A program made the position numbers and the translations under genes. Positions 25,984 through 34,001 of a stretch of 49,902 nt of DNA are shown here, piece by piece (position 1 is the first letter of the stretch; the number at the start of each line of letters is the position of its first letter). Where the stretch lies: assembly GCA_029779995.1 (NCBI GenBank), contig JAKOZM010000085.1, positions 1 to 49,902 of the forward strand. The letters are read 5' to 3'. Origin of the DNA: Actinomycetes bacterium. Its GTDB lineage: Bacteria > Actinomycetota > Actinomycetes > S36-B12 > UBA10799. Under the pieces are notes generated by a model, which ran no database searches, was not told where the DNA came from, and was given only the letters and a program-made list of their open reading frames with translations.

Positions 25984-26097
25984 GTGATGAGAGTGCCCTG
26001 CTGATCCGTTCTGACACATCGGTCGGATGGTGGATGCGAGCGCTCCGGGCACGCTCGGATAGCTCGGGGTGTCTGTCGGGACGTCCAGCAGCCGAGC

Positions 26098-26645
26098 TTG
26101 TCACTGCGGCGTACATAGAGTGCGTGTCGCTGACAAAACCCCTCGTCGGGTGGCCGCCGAGCACCAGCAACGGCCGGAGGTTGTCAGTGTGGCGTACGAA
26201 GAGTGCGTGTCGCTGACAAAACCCCTCGTCGGGTGGCCGCCGGGCACCAGCGACGGCCGAGCTTGTCAGTACGGCGTACATGGAGTGCGTGTCATTGACA
26301 TAACCCCTCGTCGGGTGGCCGCCGGGCGCCTTCGACGGCCGGAGGTTGTCAGTGTGGCGTACATGGAGTGCGTGTCATTGACATAACCCCTCGTCGGGTG
26401 GCCGCCGAGCACCAGCAACGGCCGGAGGTTGTCAGTGTGGCGTACACGGAGTGCGTGTCACTGACATAACCCCTCGTCGGGTGGCCGCCGAGCACCAGCA
26501 ACGGCCGGAGGTTGTCAGTGTGGCGTACATAGAGTGCGTGTCACTGACATAACCCCTCGTCGGGTGGCTGCCGGGCACCAGCGACGGCCGGAGGTTGTCA
26601 GTGTGGCGCACATAATGCGCCTGTCACTGACAAAACCCTCAGGTG
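26098..26645. repeat. 83-bp tandem repeat array 2 (seven modules)
   Basis: Seven modules at 26098, 26181, 26263, 26346, 26429, 26512 and 26595 are spaced 83 bp (one step of 82). Each 39-nt module begins TTGTCAGT (first TTGTCACT) and ends ACTGACAA or a variant, as in array 1, with a core like GTGGCGTACATAGAGTGCG. The linker differs from array 1 (CCTCGTCGGGTGGCCGCCG) but has the same length. The array fills most of the gap between bkdA and the tetR gene. Frames through it are not conserved. Confidence 0.9.
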
Positions 26646-26676
26646 GTCGGGCATGGGCCAAGTCCCCCCCGCGGCG

Positions 26677-26725
26677 GGCGACTACTCAGCGAGCCAGGTG
26701 CGGGCTTGAGGTAAGAAGAGCCATG
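26677..26725 (-). pseudogene. Decayed 3' end of an enoyl-CoA hydratase gene beside array 2
   Basis: Read on the minus strand this stretch contains AGCCCGCACCTGGCTC and CTGAGTAGTC, matching the hydratase end at 11878-11905 with one missing base and one substitution; an ATGGCTCTTCTTACC further back aligns with ATGACGGCTTTTCTGACC with small gaps. No hydratase body is present. It is the third copy of this sequence in the window and, like the other two, abuts an 83-bp array. Confidence 0.55.
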
Positions 26726-26750
26726 GCGCGATGGCCAGGGCCAGCTTCAC

Positions 26751-27356
26751 TCAGGCGTCAGTGATGCGTCGGGGCTTGTGCTCCAGATGCGCGAAGCCGT
26801 TGTAGGTCAGATTGACCAGATGCGCCACGACCTCGTCCTTGCTGGGCTTGCGCACGTCCAGCCACCATTGACCTGTGACTGCGACCATCCCGACCAGCAT
26901 CTGGGCGTACATCGGGGCCAGGCGGGTGCTGTAGCCGCGGGCTTTGAACTGCTTGGCCAGCAGGTGCTCCACATGCCCGGCGATCTCCACGATCAAGCTG
27001 GCGTAACTGCCGGTGGGAACGGGCGAGTCGCGTACCAGCACCGCAAAACCGTCAGTCTCGTTCTCGATGTAGTCGAACAGCGCAGTGGCCGCCTGCTCGA
27101 GCAACAACCGGGGGTGCTCGCTGGTCAGGCTGTCGGTGATGCTCTTGAGCAACGACTGCATCTCACGGTCGACGATGACGGCGTACAGCCCTTCCTTGCC
27201 TCCGAAGTGTTCATAAACGACCGGTTTGCTGACCTCGGCGGCGGCGGCAATCTCTTCTACGGTGACGGCCTCGTAGCCGCGGTTGGCGAAGAGCTCCTTG
27301 CCAACGCTGAGCAATTGCTCGCGCCGCTGCTGGGCGGTCATCCGTACCCTGGTCAC
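26751..27356 (-). CDS. TetR family transcriptional regulator
   Basis: A 201-residue regulator with the HTH VTVEEIAAAAEVSKPVVYEHFGGKEGLY at about residues 32-60 and a long helical C-terminal domain with WWLDVRKPSKDEV. The start may be GTG at 27356 or ATG at 27341. GACAAT lies 6 nt before the GTG. It is read towards array 2 and the bkd operon. Control of bkd is possible but no shared operator was seen. The ligand is unknown. Confidence 0.83.
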   Translation of the reverse strand: MTRVRMTAQQRREQLLSVGKELFANRGYEAVTVEEIAAAAEVSKPVVYEHFGGKEGLYAVIVDREMQSLLKSITDSLTSEHPRLLLEQAATALFDYIENETDGFAVLVRDSPVPTGSYASLIVEIAGHVEHLLAKQFKARGYSTRLAPMYAQMLVGMVAVTGQWWLDVRKPSKDEVVAHLVNLTYNGFAHLEHKPRRITDA

Positions 27357-27388
27357 GTCCTCATTGTCCGCCGACCACGGATGGGGGA

Positions 27389-28060
27389 TCAGGCCAGGGT
27401 ACCGCGCAAAACCGTGAGCTTCGAATGAGAGGGGTCACCGTCGAGGGGCTCATCAGAGATGTCCACCGCGGTGAACACCTGCAGGTCTACGCCGTCAGGC
27501 ACCGGGAAGGTGGCCTCTTTCTCTCCGGGGGACAGAGTTCCCAGCGCGACCAGGCCCGCATTGACGGGATCCAGCAGCCATACTTCGTAGAAGCCGTCGG
27601 CGCCGGGCAGGTTCTGTGCGGTGACCGTGACGGTGTAGCCCTCGGGCGTCTCGTTCACGGTGGCCTCGGCCGTCGCGCCGCGGTCAGGGCCTTCGGGCAT
27701 AGGGGCCAGTGCAGCGCTCGCGACCAACCGCCCGGTGTCCTGACCGTCGACCATCGCTACTGTTCCCGCGCCGATCAGCACGCCGGCGACGGCTGCCGCA
27801 GCGACGCCAATCCAGCGGCGCCGGGGTCGCAGGGGCACGGGCTCGGAGCGCATTTGCTCATCAATGCGCTCCCACACCTCTGGAGGCGGTTCCACCAACG
27901 CGGCGGGTCCGCCGGAGGCGCGGCCGATGGTGACCACCTCGCGCAACTCCTCCAGCTGGGCAGCACAGATCGGACAGGTTTCGGCGTGTCCGCTCACCTG
28001 CGGGCCGACGGGTTCACCCAGGGCGAGCAGCGCCAGATCATCGAGGTCACAGTGCGGCAT
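27389..28060 (-). CDS. rskA: RskA-like anti-sigma factor
   Basis: A 223-residue membrane anti-sigma factor. The cytoplasmic N-terminal domain has the zinc anti-sigma pattern HxxxCxxC (HAETCPIC, H25/C29/C32). One membrane helix (about 83-100, WIGVAAAAVAGVLIGAGTVA) follows an Arg-rich stretch. The extracytoplasmic RskA domain (about 125-223) contains GADGFYEVWLLDP and VDLQVFTAVDIS. It should hold the adjacent sigma factor inactive until proteolysis releases it. It overlaps the sigma gene by 14 bp. The order matches sigK-rskA of mycobacteria. Confidence 0.85.
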   Translation of the reverse strand: MPHCDLDDLALLALGEPVGPQVSGHAETCPICAAQLEELREVVTIGRASGGPAALVEPPPEVWERIDEQMRSEPVPLRPRRRWIGVAAAAVAGVLIGAGTVAMVDGQDTGRLVASAALAPMPEGPDRGATAEATVNETPEGYTVTVTAQNLPGADGFYEVWLLDPVNAGLVALGTLSPGEKEATFPVPDGVDLQVFTAVDISDEPLDGDPSHSKLTVLRGTLA

Positions 28061-28622
28061 GAGTCACCTCCAATCGGGTGCGCATCTTGAGTAAGGAACG
28101 TCGGATGTGGCTCTTGACGGTTCCCAGGGGCATCGCCAGCCGATCGGCGATCTGCTGGTGGGTGAGGTCATCGAAGAAGGCCATTCGGATGATCTGTGAC
28201 GACGGTTCACCGAGTCCATCGATCTCGTCGGCGACGCTGATCTGCGCCGACAGATCGACGGGGTCCACCGACCGGTCGGGCAGGGCTTCCATGGGTATCT
28301 CGTCGCGCCGCTTGCGATGGTAGTCGGCGATCCGGCGCCGTGTGATCGCCAGCAACCACGCGGGAAGGTTGCCCTGCTCGGGGTCGAAGGTATGACGGGA
28401 TCGCCACGCGGAGATGTACACCGCCTGCGTCACGTCCTCGGCGTCTGCTTGTGTCGGCAGGGAACGCAGCGCGACGGTGAACACCAATCGCGACCACCTG
28501 CGGTAGGCCTCCGCCAGAGCAGACTCGTCACCTGCGGCCAGCAGACGTCCAACATCGGAAACGTCCAACTCGGTCACAGTACGAGTCTGACATCTGACGG
28601 AGACCTCGCCAACAGCGGACAT
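28047..28622 (-). CDS. sigK: ECF RNA polymerase sigma factor, SigK-like
   Basis: A 191-residue ECF sigma factor. Region 2 (about 25-95) has the core-binding DAEDVTQAVYISAWR and WLLAITRRRIADYHR. Region 4 (about 135-185) has LTHQQIADRLAMPLGTVKSHIRRSLLKMR, the HTH for the -35. ATG at 28622 shares one base with the fasciclin stop (TGATG); GTG starts at 28625 and further in are possible. The neighbours, a fasciclin protein and RskA, are those of the SigK system, where SigK drives MPT70/MPT83-type fasciclin proteins. Autoregulation from 29279-29256 is inferred. Confidence 0.82.
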   Translation of the reverse strand: MSAVGEVSVRCQTRTVTELDVSDVGRLLAAGDESALAEAYRRWSRLVFTVALRSLPTQADAEDVTQAVYISAWRSRHTFDPEQGNLPAWLLAITRRRIADYHRKRRDEIPMEALPDRSVDPVDLSAQISVADEIDGLGEPSSQIIRMAFFDDLTHQQIADRLAMPLGTVKSHIRRSLLKMRTRLEVTHAAL

Positions 28623-29221
28623 CACAAGTTGATCGGAAGCAGCACTCGATCGATGCCATGGGCGATCTGCTTGTTGCCCTTGTTGATGTTGGGCGCAACG
28701 ACGCGCGGGTCACGCAGATCGGGGTCGTTGTCCTTCAGGCGGATGGTGCCCTTCTTCACCTTCACGGTGATGGTGCCGCCCTGAGCGGTCTCGAGCATCG
28801 CGTTGTTGCTCTTCAGCGCCTTCTTGGCGCCGATGGTCGCGTTGGGAACCACGTGGTAGAGCAGCACGGTCTCGACTGTGTCGATACCGAGGCTGGCCAC
28901 CGCTTCGAAGGCAGCCTGCTCATTGGCCGGCTTGCTGCCCGTCAGGGTCTCGACCAACGGGAAGAACGCGCGGTCCTGGGGGACGAAGGCCGTTGCACGC
29001 ACCTTGCCGTCGGTGAGTACAGAGACGGCGCTGGTCGGCTTGGCCTTCAGCACAGCGAGAACCGCTTCGGTGACGATGTCGTAGTCGCGGCCGTTGCTGT
29101 CGAAGGTGTTGCTGTCCACCAGCACCTCGGACAGGGGCTTGTTGCCCTGCATGGCGAAGGCGGGGGCGGCCATGCCGACTCCGAGGGCGGCGATGGCGGC
29201 GGTAGCGATGACGCGTTTCAT
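28622..29221 (-). CDS. Secreted fasciclin domain protein
   Basis: A 199-residue protein with a Sec signal peptide (about 1-23, AAIAALGVGMAAPAFA) and a single fasciclin (FAS1) domain. Typical features are the VRATAFVPQDRAF strand, ETVLLYHVVPNATIG (the YHVV motif) and the closing NKQIAHGIDRVLLP. These domains mediate adhesion or ligand binding outside the cell. The start has AAAGGAG upstream. It is the first gene of the fasciclin-sigma-antisigma operon and the likely main output of the sigma factor. Confidence 0.87.
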   Translation of the reverse strand: MKRVIATAAIAALGVGMAAPAFAMQGNKPLSEVLVDSNTFDSNGRDYDIVTEAVLAVLKAKPTSAVSVLTDGKVRATAFVPQDRAFFPLVETLTGSKPANEQAAFEAVASLGIDTVETVLLYHVVPNATIGAKKALKSNNAMLETAQGGTITVKVKKGTIRLKDNDPDLRDPRVVAPNINKGNKQIAHGIDRVLLPINL

Positions 29222-29255
29222 GAAAGGCTCCTTTGTGGGTGGGCTTACACAAAAG

Positions 29256-29284
29256 AGTTCGCACCGTGGAGGGGTTTTGGATGC
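29256..29284 (-). promoter_or_regulatory. Candidate SigK-type promoter of the fasciclin operon
   Basis: On the minus strand GCATCC (29284-29279), a 17-nt spacer and CGAACT (29261-29256) resemble the CCATCC...CGAAT-type elements described for mycobacterial SigK. It lies about 35-60 bp before the fasciclin ATG, which has its own Shine-Dalgarno. The consensus is from memory; the match is partial. Confidence 0.5.
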
Positions 29285-29371
29285 AACCAGATTCAGGAGT
29301 TCTTAAGGTTCCGGGATTTCGAACCGGGGCCTGCCCTGCAGCGTGGCAGGACCACACGTGGCGCCCGCAGT

Positions 29372-29420
29372 TGGGCACTCGTTGCGATTGCACCTGGCGT
29401 GTCGTCGCACCTTCTGCCCA
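29372..29420. repeat. Degenerate copy of the TGGGCACTCGTTG palindromic repeat
   Basis: TGGGCACTCGTTGCGA at 29372 and TGCCCA at 29415-29420 form the arms of a weak hairpin, with internal TGCGA/TCGCA pairing. It is a diverged single unit of the family found at 36081-36340 and 49506-49706, in the gap between the fasciclin operon promoter and the sugar dehydrogenase gene end. Confidence 0.5.
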
Positions 29421-29445
29421 TTGGCTGCCCTGAGTCGCTCCGGGC

Positions 29446-30462
29446 TCAGCCAGGCGTCATGCGCAGCAGCCTGCCGTCGATGGTGGTGAGCAGCAGTTCG
29501 CCCGCAGCAGTGACCCCGAACGAGGTCAGCCCATCGGCCTGGCCAATGCGGCGGCGCTCCCCGTCCCTGTAGGCCCACACATGACCGCTGATGAAGTCAC
29601 CGAAGACGTACCAACCCTGCAGCGAGGGGATTCCGCTGCCTCGGTACACGTACCCTCCGGTGATGCTCTCCCCGTCTCCAGAGGCGTGGCCGTACTGCAG
29701 GACGGGCCGGGTGACGTTGCGGCCTTTGCAGTTGTCCGCGTTGTACTTCGTCGTGGCCTCCCAGCAGGACCAGCCGAAGTCGAACAGTCGGCTGGCAGCC
29801 ACAGGCATCCGGTCGACCTCCTCGAATCCGCTCTGCCCGACGTCACCGATCCAGATCCGCGACGTCGCGTCATCGATGCTGAACCGCCAGGGGTTGCGCA
29901 GACCGTAGGCGATGACCGGTGAGCGGCGCGGGTTGATGGACGGAACGCAGTACCGCTTCCCACACGTCGGATCGATACGCAGGATCTTGCCGCGCAGATC
30001 CTTGATCCGGCCAGCGGCCCGGAACGGATCACCGCCGCCCCCGCCGTCGCCGGTGGAGATGTAGAGCAGCCCGTTGTGCAGCTGCACCTGCCCGCCGTTG
30101 TGGTTGGAGTACTCGGGGTGTTTGATCCTGATGATGCGCCGTTCACCGCCACCCTTGATGAACCGGGAGACCTGCAGCGCCCCGGCTGAATCCGTGTACG
30201 CCGCGTAGAAGCGCAAGCTGTCGATGCGTGCCATGGACAGCAGACCCTGCTCGCCGTCAGTGGACACCGGGATCCGAAACCAGCGTTTGGTCGCGCCCTT
30301 GGGGCTGACCTTGACGATCTGGCCGCCTTTCTGGGTCACGAACATGGTGCCGTTGGGCGCCGAGACCACCCCAGTCGGCTGCGTCAGGTTGGAGGTGACG
30401 GGGGTGAGGTCGACGGGCCCGGGTGTGGCAGCGAGGGTCAGGGCAAGCAGTGGGGCGAACAT
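29446..30462 (-). CDS. Secreted glucose/sorbosone dehydrogenase-like beta-propeller (PQQ type)
   Basis: A 338-residue protein with a short signal peptide (MFAPLLALTLAATPG) and a six-bladed propeller of the soluble PQQ-dependent aldose dehydrogenase family. Motifs include GEQGLLSMA, NHNGGQVQLHNGLLYISTGDGG, YGLRNPWRFSIDD and the calcium/PQQ region FGDFISGHVWAY. Two Cys pairs support an extracellular location. Activity on sugars is inferred only; many relatives have no proven substrate. It is followed by nothing on the same strand until the fasciclin operon. Confidence 0.8.
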   Translation of the reverse strand: MFAPLLALTLAATPGPVDLTPVTSNLTQPTGVVSAPNGTMFVTQKGGQIVKVSPKGATKRWFRIPVSTDGEQGLLSMARIDSLRFYAAYTDSAGALQVSRFIKGGGERRIIRIKHPEYSNHNGGQVQLHNGLLYISTGDGGGGGDPFRAAGRIKDLRGKILRIDPTCGKRYCVPSINPRRSPVIAYGLRNPWRFSIDDATSRIWIGDVGQSGFEEVDRMPVAASRLFDFGWSCWEATTKYNADNCKGRNVTRPVLQYGHASGDGESITGGYVYRGSGIPSLQGWYVFGDFISGHVWAYRDGERRRIGQADGLTSFGVTAAGELLLTTIDGRLLRMTPG

Positions 30463-30507
30463 GTCTGCAGGGTAAGCACAGCCACCGCGGACGCGTCCAG
30501 CCCGCGA

Positions 30508-31578
30508 TCAGGCGGTGACGGGTTTCTTGTGGGCGTTGCGCCGCCACCACAGGAACGTGCCCACACCTAGGAAGATCTGCGGCACCCAGGAGCAGGCGCG
30601 CCAGACCAGCGTCGCTGCCAGGGCATCGTCCTGATTCATCCCGAAACTGACCAACAGTGCGGTGAGGGCCGCATCCACCGTGCCCAAGCCGCCGGGCGTC
30701 AGGGGGATCATGGTGCCCAGGCGGGAGATCGCGAAGGCGGCGAAGGCCTCCCCGGCGGACAGCGCGGTGTTGCGGCCGTCGGAGACGGCGCGGATGGCCA
30801 CGAACAGGATCAGGTACTGCCCGAAGATCATCCCCAGGTTGGAGGCGGTGATCGCGAACCAGTGCTTGGACACCACGCCCACGATCTGGGAGCGGAAGTC
30901 GACGACCTCCGTCACGATGTCCATGTCCTTGTGCAAGCGGTGCAGGATGGGGTTCGCCAACTTCTGCCCCCACCCACCGATCCGGCGGGCCAGGGCCTCG
31001 CTGCGCAGGATCAGCCCGAACACCAGCACGGCGCCGCCGATGGCCAGAACCCCGACGATGGCCGCGGTCAAGTACTGGGACGGATTGTCGCCCCCGATCA
31101 GGAGCGCCAGCACGCCCAGGACCGGCAGGCCCAGCGTCATGAACAGGCTCCAGACACTGGTGATACCGATGCCGGTGGTCGCCGCGGCCGAGGACACTTT
31201 GTAGCCGGCGAGCATGGCGTACTGCACGCCCAGGCCCACGGCTCCACCTGCGGGTACCGCGTTGGAGATCGTGAACGAGGTCTGCCGGACGACGAAGGAG
31301 GGCCGGTATTTGATCCCCGGGATGGCGGGCATCAGCGGGAAGACGTAGACCCACAGGTTCACCAGGATCGCCAGGACCAGGGCGAGTTTGTAGATGTTGG
31401 CCATTCCCTGCACGGCGTCCCAGGCCGAGGAGTAACTGCCCAGTTTCGGTAGGATCCCGGCGAAGACGATGATCAGCGTGACGATCGTTATGACACCGGC
31501 GATGATGCTCTTCTTCTTGTCGAGCTTCGGGATCTCTGCGGGGTCGGCGGGTGGCGGGGCCGTCGGGTCGGTACTCAC
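30508..31578 (-). CDS. Flippase-like (lysylphosphatidylglycerol synthase TM region, UPF0104) protein
   Basis: A 356-residue polytopic protein with about eight helices, an acidic/proline-rich cytosolic N-terminus, and the family pattern SAWDAVQGM, NAVPAGGAVGLGVQYAML and TPGGLGTVDAALTALLV. Relatives form the membrane half of MprF or act as lipid flippases; no synthase domain is present here, so transport of a lipid is more likely than aminoacylation. GTG at 31578 begins 4 bp after the stop of the glucokinase gene, so they are co-transcribed. Confidence 0.8.
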   Translation of the reverse strand: MSTDPTAPPPADPAEIPKLDKKKSIIAGVITIVTLIIVFAGILPKLGSYSSAWDAVQGMANIYKLALVLAILVNLWVYVFPLMPAIPGIKYRPSFVVRQTSFTISNAVPAGGAVGLGVQYAMLAGYKVSSAAATTGIGITSVWSLFMTLGLPVLGVLALLIGGDNPSQYLTAAIVGVLAIGGAVLVFGLILRSEALARRIGGWGQKLANPILHRLHKDMDIVTEVVDFRSQIVGVVSKHWFAITASNLGMIFGQYLILFVAIRAVSDGRNTALSAGEAFAAFAISRLGTMIPLTPGGLGTVDAALTALLVSFGMNQDDALAATLVWRACSWVPQIFLGVGTFLWWRRNAHKKPVTA

Positions 31579-31582
31579 CAGA

Positions 31583-32329
31583 TCACCGTGCCATATCCAG
31601 ATCCCACACGCGCACCCCCCCGAGGATCCCGGCGACGTTGGGCACGATCGTCACATCATCGCCCAGAGATTCCGTGAGTTTGGCCGCGTTGCCACCTCCG
31701 ACATAGAGACGGTCCCACTGGAAAACAGGGCGCAAGCCGTCGACCGTGGCCAGGATTCGGCGCGACCACTTCTGCGGGCCGAGCCTCTTCAACTGCCGCT
31801 TTCCCATCCAGGTGTCGTAGGTGTTGCCCTTACGCACGGGCGCGTGCGACATCTCCAAGTGCGGGGCGAGTCGGCCGTTGTCGTACACGGCGCAGCCCAG
31901 TCCGGTGCCCAGCGTGAACACCACTTCCAGGCCGTGCCGCTGGATCACCGCGGCGCCCTGCACCTCCGCGTCGTTGAGCACCCGCACCGGTTTGCCGAAG
32001 CAGTCCTGCAGCGCGGCCGTGGCGTCCCAATGCCGCCACGCTGCATCGAGGTCAGGGTCCTTCTGCGTGTAGGGGCCGTGCAGATTCGGGTAGTGCGGGG
32101 TCACGATCACGACCCCGCGGCGGATCATGCCGGGGATCCCGACAGTGACCCGGTCGAAGTCGGGCATCTGTGACGCGATCTCGAGCAGCACCTCGATGAA
32201 GCGCTCGGGCGGCAGCGGGTAGGGCGTCTTGATCCGCACCCGGTCGGCCAGCAGATCCCCCCGCTCGTCGACCACCGATCCTTTGATGCCCGACCCGCCA
32301 CAGTCGATGCCCAGAGTCCGCATGCTCAT
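31583..32329 (-). CDS. ppgK: Polyphosphate glucokinase (ROK family)
   Basis: A 248-residue ROK-type kinase. The phosphate-binding loop GIDCGGSGIKG is at 7-17, with VGIPGMI, LNDAEVQGAAV (catalytic Asp) and LGTGLGCAVYDNG. The basic stretch RKGNTYDTWMGKRQLKRLG sits where actinobacterial polyphosphate glucokinases bind polyphosphate, and the overall pattern (DRLYVGGGNA near the end) fits PpgK. It should phosphorylate glucose with polyphosphate and/or ATP. It lies in a run with a flippase-like protein, K+ channel and aquaporin. Confidence 0.82.
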   Translation of the reverse strand: MSMRTLGIDCGGSGIKGSVVDERGDLLADRVRIKTPYPLPPERFIEVLLEIASQMPDFDRVTVGIPGMIRRGVVIVTPHYPNLHGPYTQKDPDLDAAWRHWDATAALQDCFGKPVRVLNDAEVQGAAVIQRHGLEVVFTLGTGLGCAVYDNGRLAPHLEMSHAPVRKGNTYDTWMGKRQLKRLGPQKWSRRILATVDGLRPVFQWDRLYVGGGNAAKLTESLGDDVTIVPNVAGILGGVRVWDLDMAR

Positions 32330-32338
32330 CAGCCTGCC

Positions 32339-33028
32339 CTACTCGGACTTCGAATCGAACCCGGGCATGCGCCAGGCACTCACGATTTTGGCCAGCGCGG
32401 TGACCAGGAAGAGCTGGCCGATAATTGCCTCCAGAACAGCCAGTGACTGTCCAGGGTTGGCGGCGGGCACGAGATTGCCGTAACCGGTCGTGGTCAACGT
32501 GATGAAGCTGAAGAAGAGGAAGTCAGCGGTGGTGCCGGGACCGGCAGCGCCGAAGAAGGCCGGAGCGGTCTGGTACAGCGAGATGGCGCGGTAGGTGAAC
32601 GCGAACATCATCCCAAGCATGAGGTAGATAGAGATGGCTCCCAGGATCGTCCGGCCATCGACCACGGGTCGGCGGATCAGGTGACGCAGGATCACGTAGG
32701 GCGCGATGAGGTACAGCACCACGCTGACCAGCGCGACGACCCGCAGGTTGGCGGCGTCGAAGTCGAAGGCCCTGCCGAAGGCGATGGCCAGGATGTCGAG
32801 GACGGCCACAATGATGCAGGCGATGCCGGCGATCCGGCGGGCGCCCGGTGACTCCGAGGCGGAGAACGTCAGCCATAACGTGGCCAATTGCAGCAGCATC
32901 ACCAGGGACACGGCCGTCGTGCCCTCGACGGTGACGCTCAGGATGTACCCCAGGCAGAGCAGGGCCACCACCGCGCCGTACTTGTTGGCAGCGTCGCGGT
33001 CGGCGAACGCCATCGCCTTGCCGATCAT
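32339..33028 (-). CDS. Two-pore-domain-like ion channel (K+ channel family)
   Basis: A 229-residue membrane protein. The C-terminal part has a pore loop and selectivity filter TLTTTGYGNLVP between two helices (ion channel 2 pattern), preceded by about four more hydrophobic segments. The filter TTGYGN deviates slightly from TVGYGD, so K+ selectivity is likely but not certain. No RCK/TrkA domain is present. Its ATG directly follows the TAG of the aquaporin gene, so the two are translated together. Confidence 0.82.
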   Translation of the reverse strand: MIGKAMAFADRDAANKYGAVVALLCLGYILSVTVEGTTAVSLVMLLQLATLWLTFSASESPGARRIAGIACIIVAVLDILAIAFGRAFDFDAANLRVVALVSVVLYLIAPYVILRHLIRRPVVDGRTILGAISIYLMLGMMFAFTYRAISLYQTAPAFFGAAGPGTTADFLFFSFITLTTTGYGNLVPAANPGQSLAVLEAIIGQLFLVTALAKIVSAWRMPGFDSKSE

Positions 33029-33862
33029 CTACAGCGCCGCAGGGTCACCGGGCGCCAGGATGCCCTGGGCGGCCTCCGCGCCCGCCTTCGTCGGTGCACC
33101 GCGCAGGATGAACTCAAAGATCACCGCGATCAGGGCGCCGAGGAGCGGACCCACCACGTATACCCAGTAATGGCTGAAGTCCCAGCCGACAAGAGCTGGG
33201 GCGAACGAGCGCATGGGGTTCATCGAGGCGCCGCTGACCGGCGCCCCCCACACGGACACCAGGCCGATGTACGCGCCCACCGCGATGCCACCCGCGATGC
33301 CGACGTTGCGCGCGCCACTGGCTGTGCCCAGGATCACGCTGACCAGGCCGGCGGTCAGCAGCATCTCCATGAGCATGGCTGTGAGATCGCTGACTCCCTG
33401 GCCGGGCAGCGTGGCACCGGCCATGATGTCGCCGAACATCCACTGCAGGACGAATGCAGCGAGGACGGCGCCGATTGCCTGGGCCAGGATGTAGCCCGGA
33501 ACGCGCCACCAGGGGAAGTTGCCGCGCGCCGCGAACGCCAGCGTGACGGCGGGATTGAGATGGGCGCCACTGACGGTTCCCATGAAGAAGATGATCCCCA
33601 GCACCATCATGCCTGGGGCCAGAGCTTTCATCGCCAGCGTGAGATCCGCGCCGAAGGCCTGCGCCCCGACGACCCCGCCGCCGACTGCGACGAGGACCAG
33701 CAAGAAGGTGCCCCACGCCTCGCTGAAAGCCCGCCGGTACTCCAGCCGCGGATTCTCGAAGTCCCGTTGGCTCTGCACCACCGCGTCATTCCGGGCGGTG
33801 AACCACTCGAGCCCGGGAATTGCCCTATTGAGCAAGGAACGGTCGGGATTCTGCGCACTCAT
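33029..33862 (-). CDS. Aquaporin (MIP family)
   Basis: A 277-residue major intrinsic protein with six helices. The first pore motif is SGAHLNPAVTLAFAARG; the second is SGASMNPMRSFAPALVG, with NPM replacing NPA. Gly and Arg residues around the pore resemble AqpZ-type water channels more than glycerol facilitators. ATG at 33862 (MSAQNPDRSLL) is chosen; upstream sequence does not look like protein. The next gene, a K+ channel, starts at the base after its stop, suggesting a joint role in osmotic balance. Confidence 0.85.
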   Translation of the reverse strand: MSAQNPDRSLLNRAIPGLEWFTARNDAVVQSQRDFENPRLEYRRAFSEAWGTFLLVLVAVGGGVVGAQAFGADLTLAMKALAPGMMVLGIIFFMGTVSGAHLNPAVTLAFAARGNFPWWRVPGYILAQAIGAVLAAFVLQWMFGDIMAGATLPGQGVSDLTAMLMEMLLTAGLVSVILGTASGARNVGIAGGIAVGAYIGLVSVWGAPVSGASMNPMRSFAPALVGWDFSHYWVYVVGPLLGALIAVIFEFILRGAPTKAGAEAAQGILAPGDPAAL

Positions 33863-33952
33863 AAGGCCAACCGTGGCCTGATCGGCGGCGCGGATCAACT
33901 CGGGGCGGCACGCGTCTGGCGTCAATCGGCACTGTCGTCCGCCAAGACAGCA

Positions 33953-33988
33953 CAACGCCCCGGGCCGCTGCTGCGGACCGGGGCGTTG
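33953..33988 (-). terminator. Hairpin terminator downstream of fadE5
   Basis: CAACGCCCCGG and CCGGGGCGTTG form a perfect 11-bp stem with a 14-nt loop. It lies 14 bp after the fadE5 stop on the minus strand and before the aquaporin gene. A moderately T-rich stretch follows on the minus strand. Confidence 0.65.
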
Positions 33989-34001
33989 AAGGTGTTTCTG
34001 A

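Noticed and set aside
26069..26386. Open frame through array 2 that reads as a repetitive protein
   Set aside because: The 83-bp period is not divisible by three, so successive repeats are read in different frames. The frame is a by-product of G+C-rich repeats; the same holds for frames at 12033-12272 and 12176-12421.
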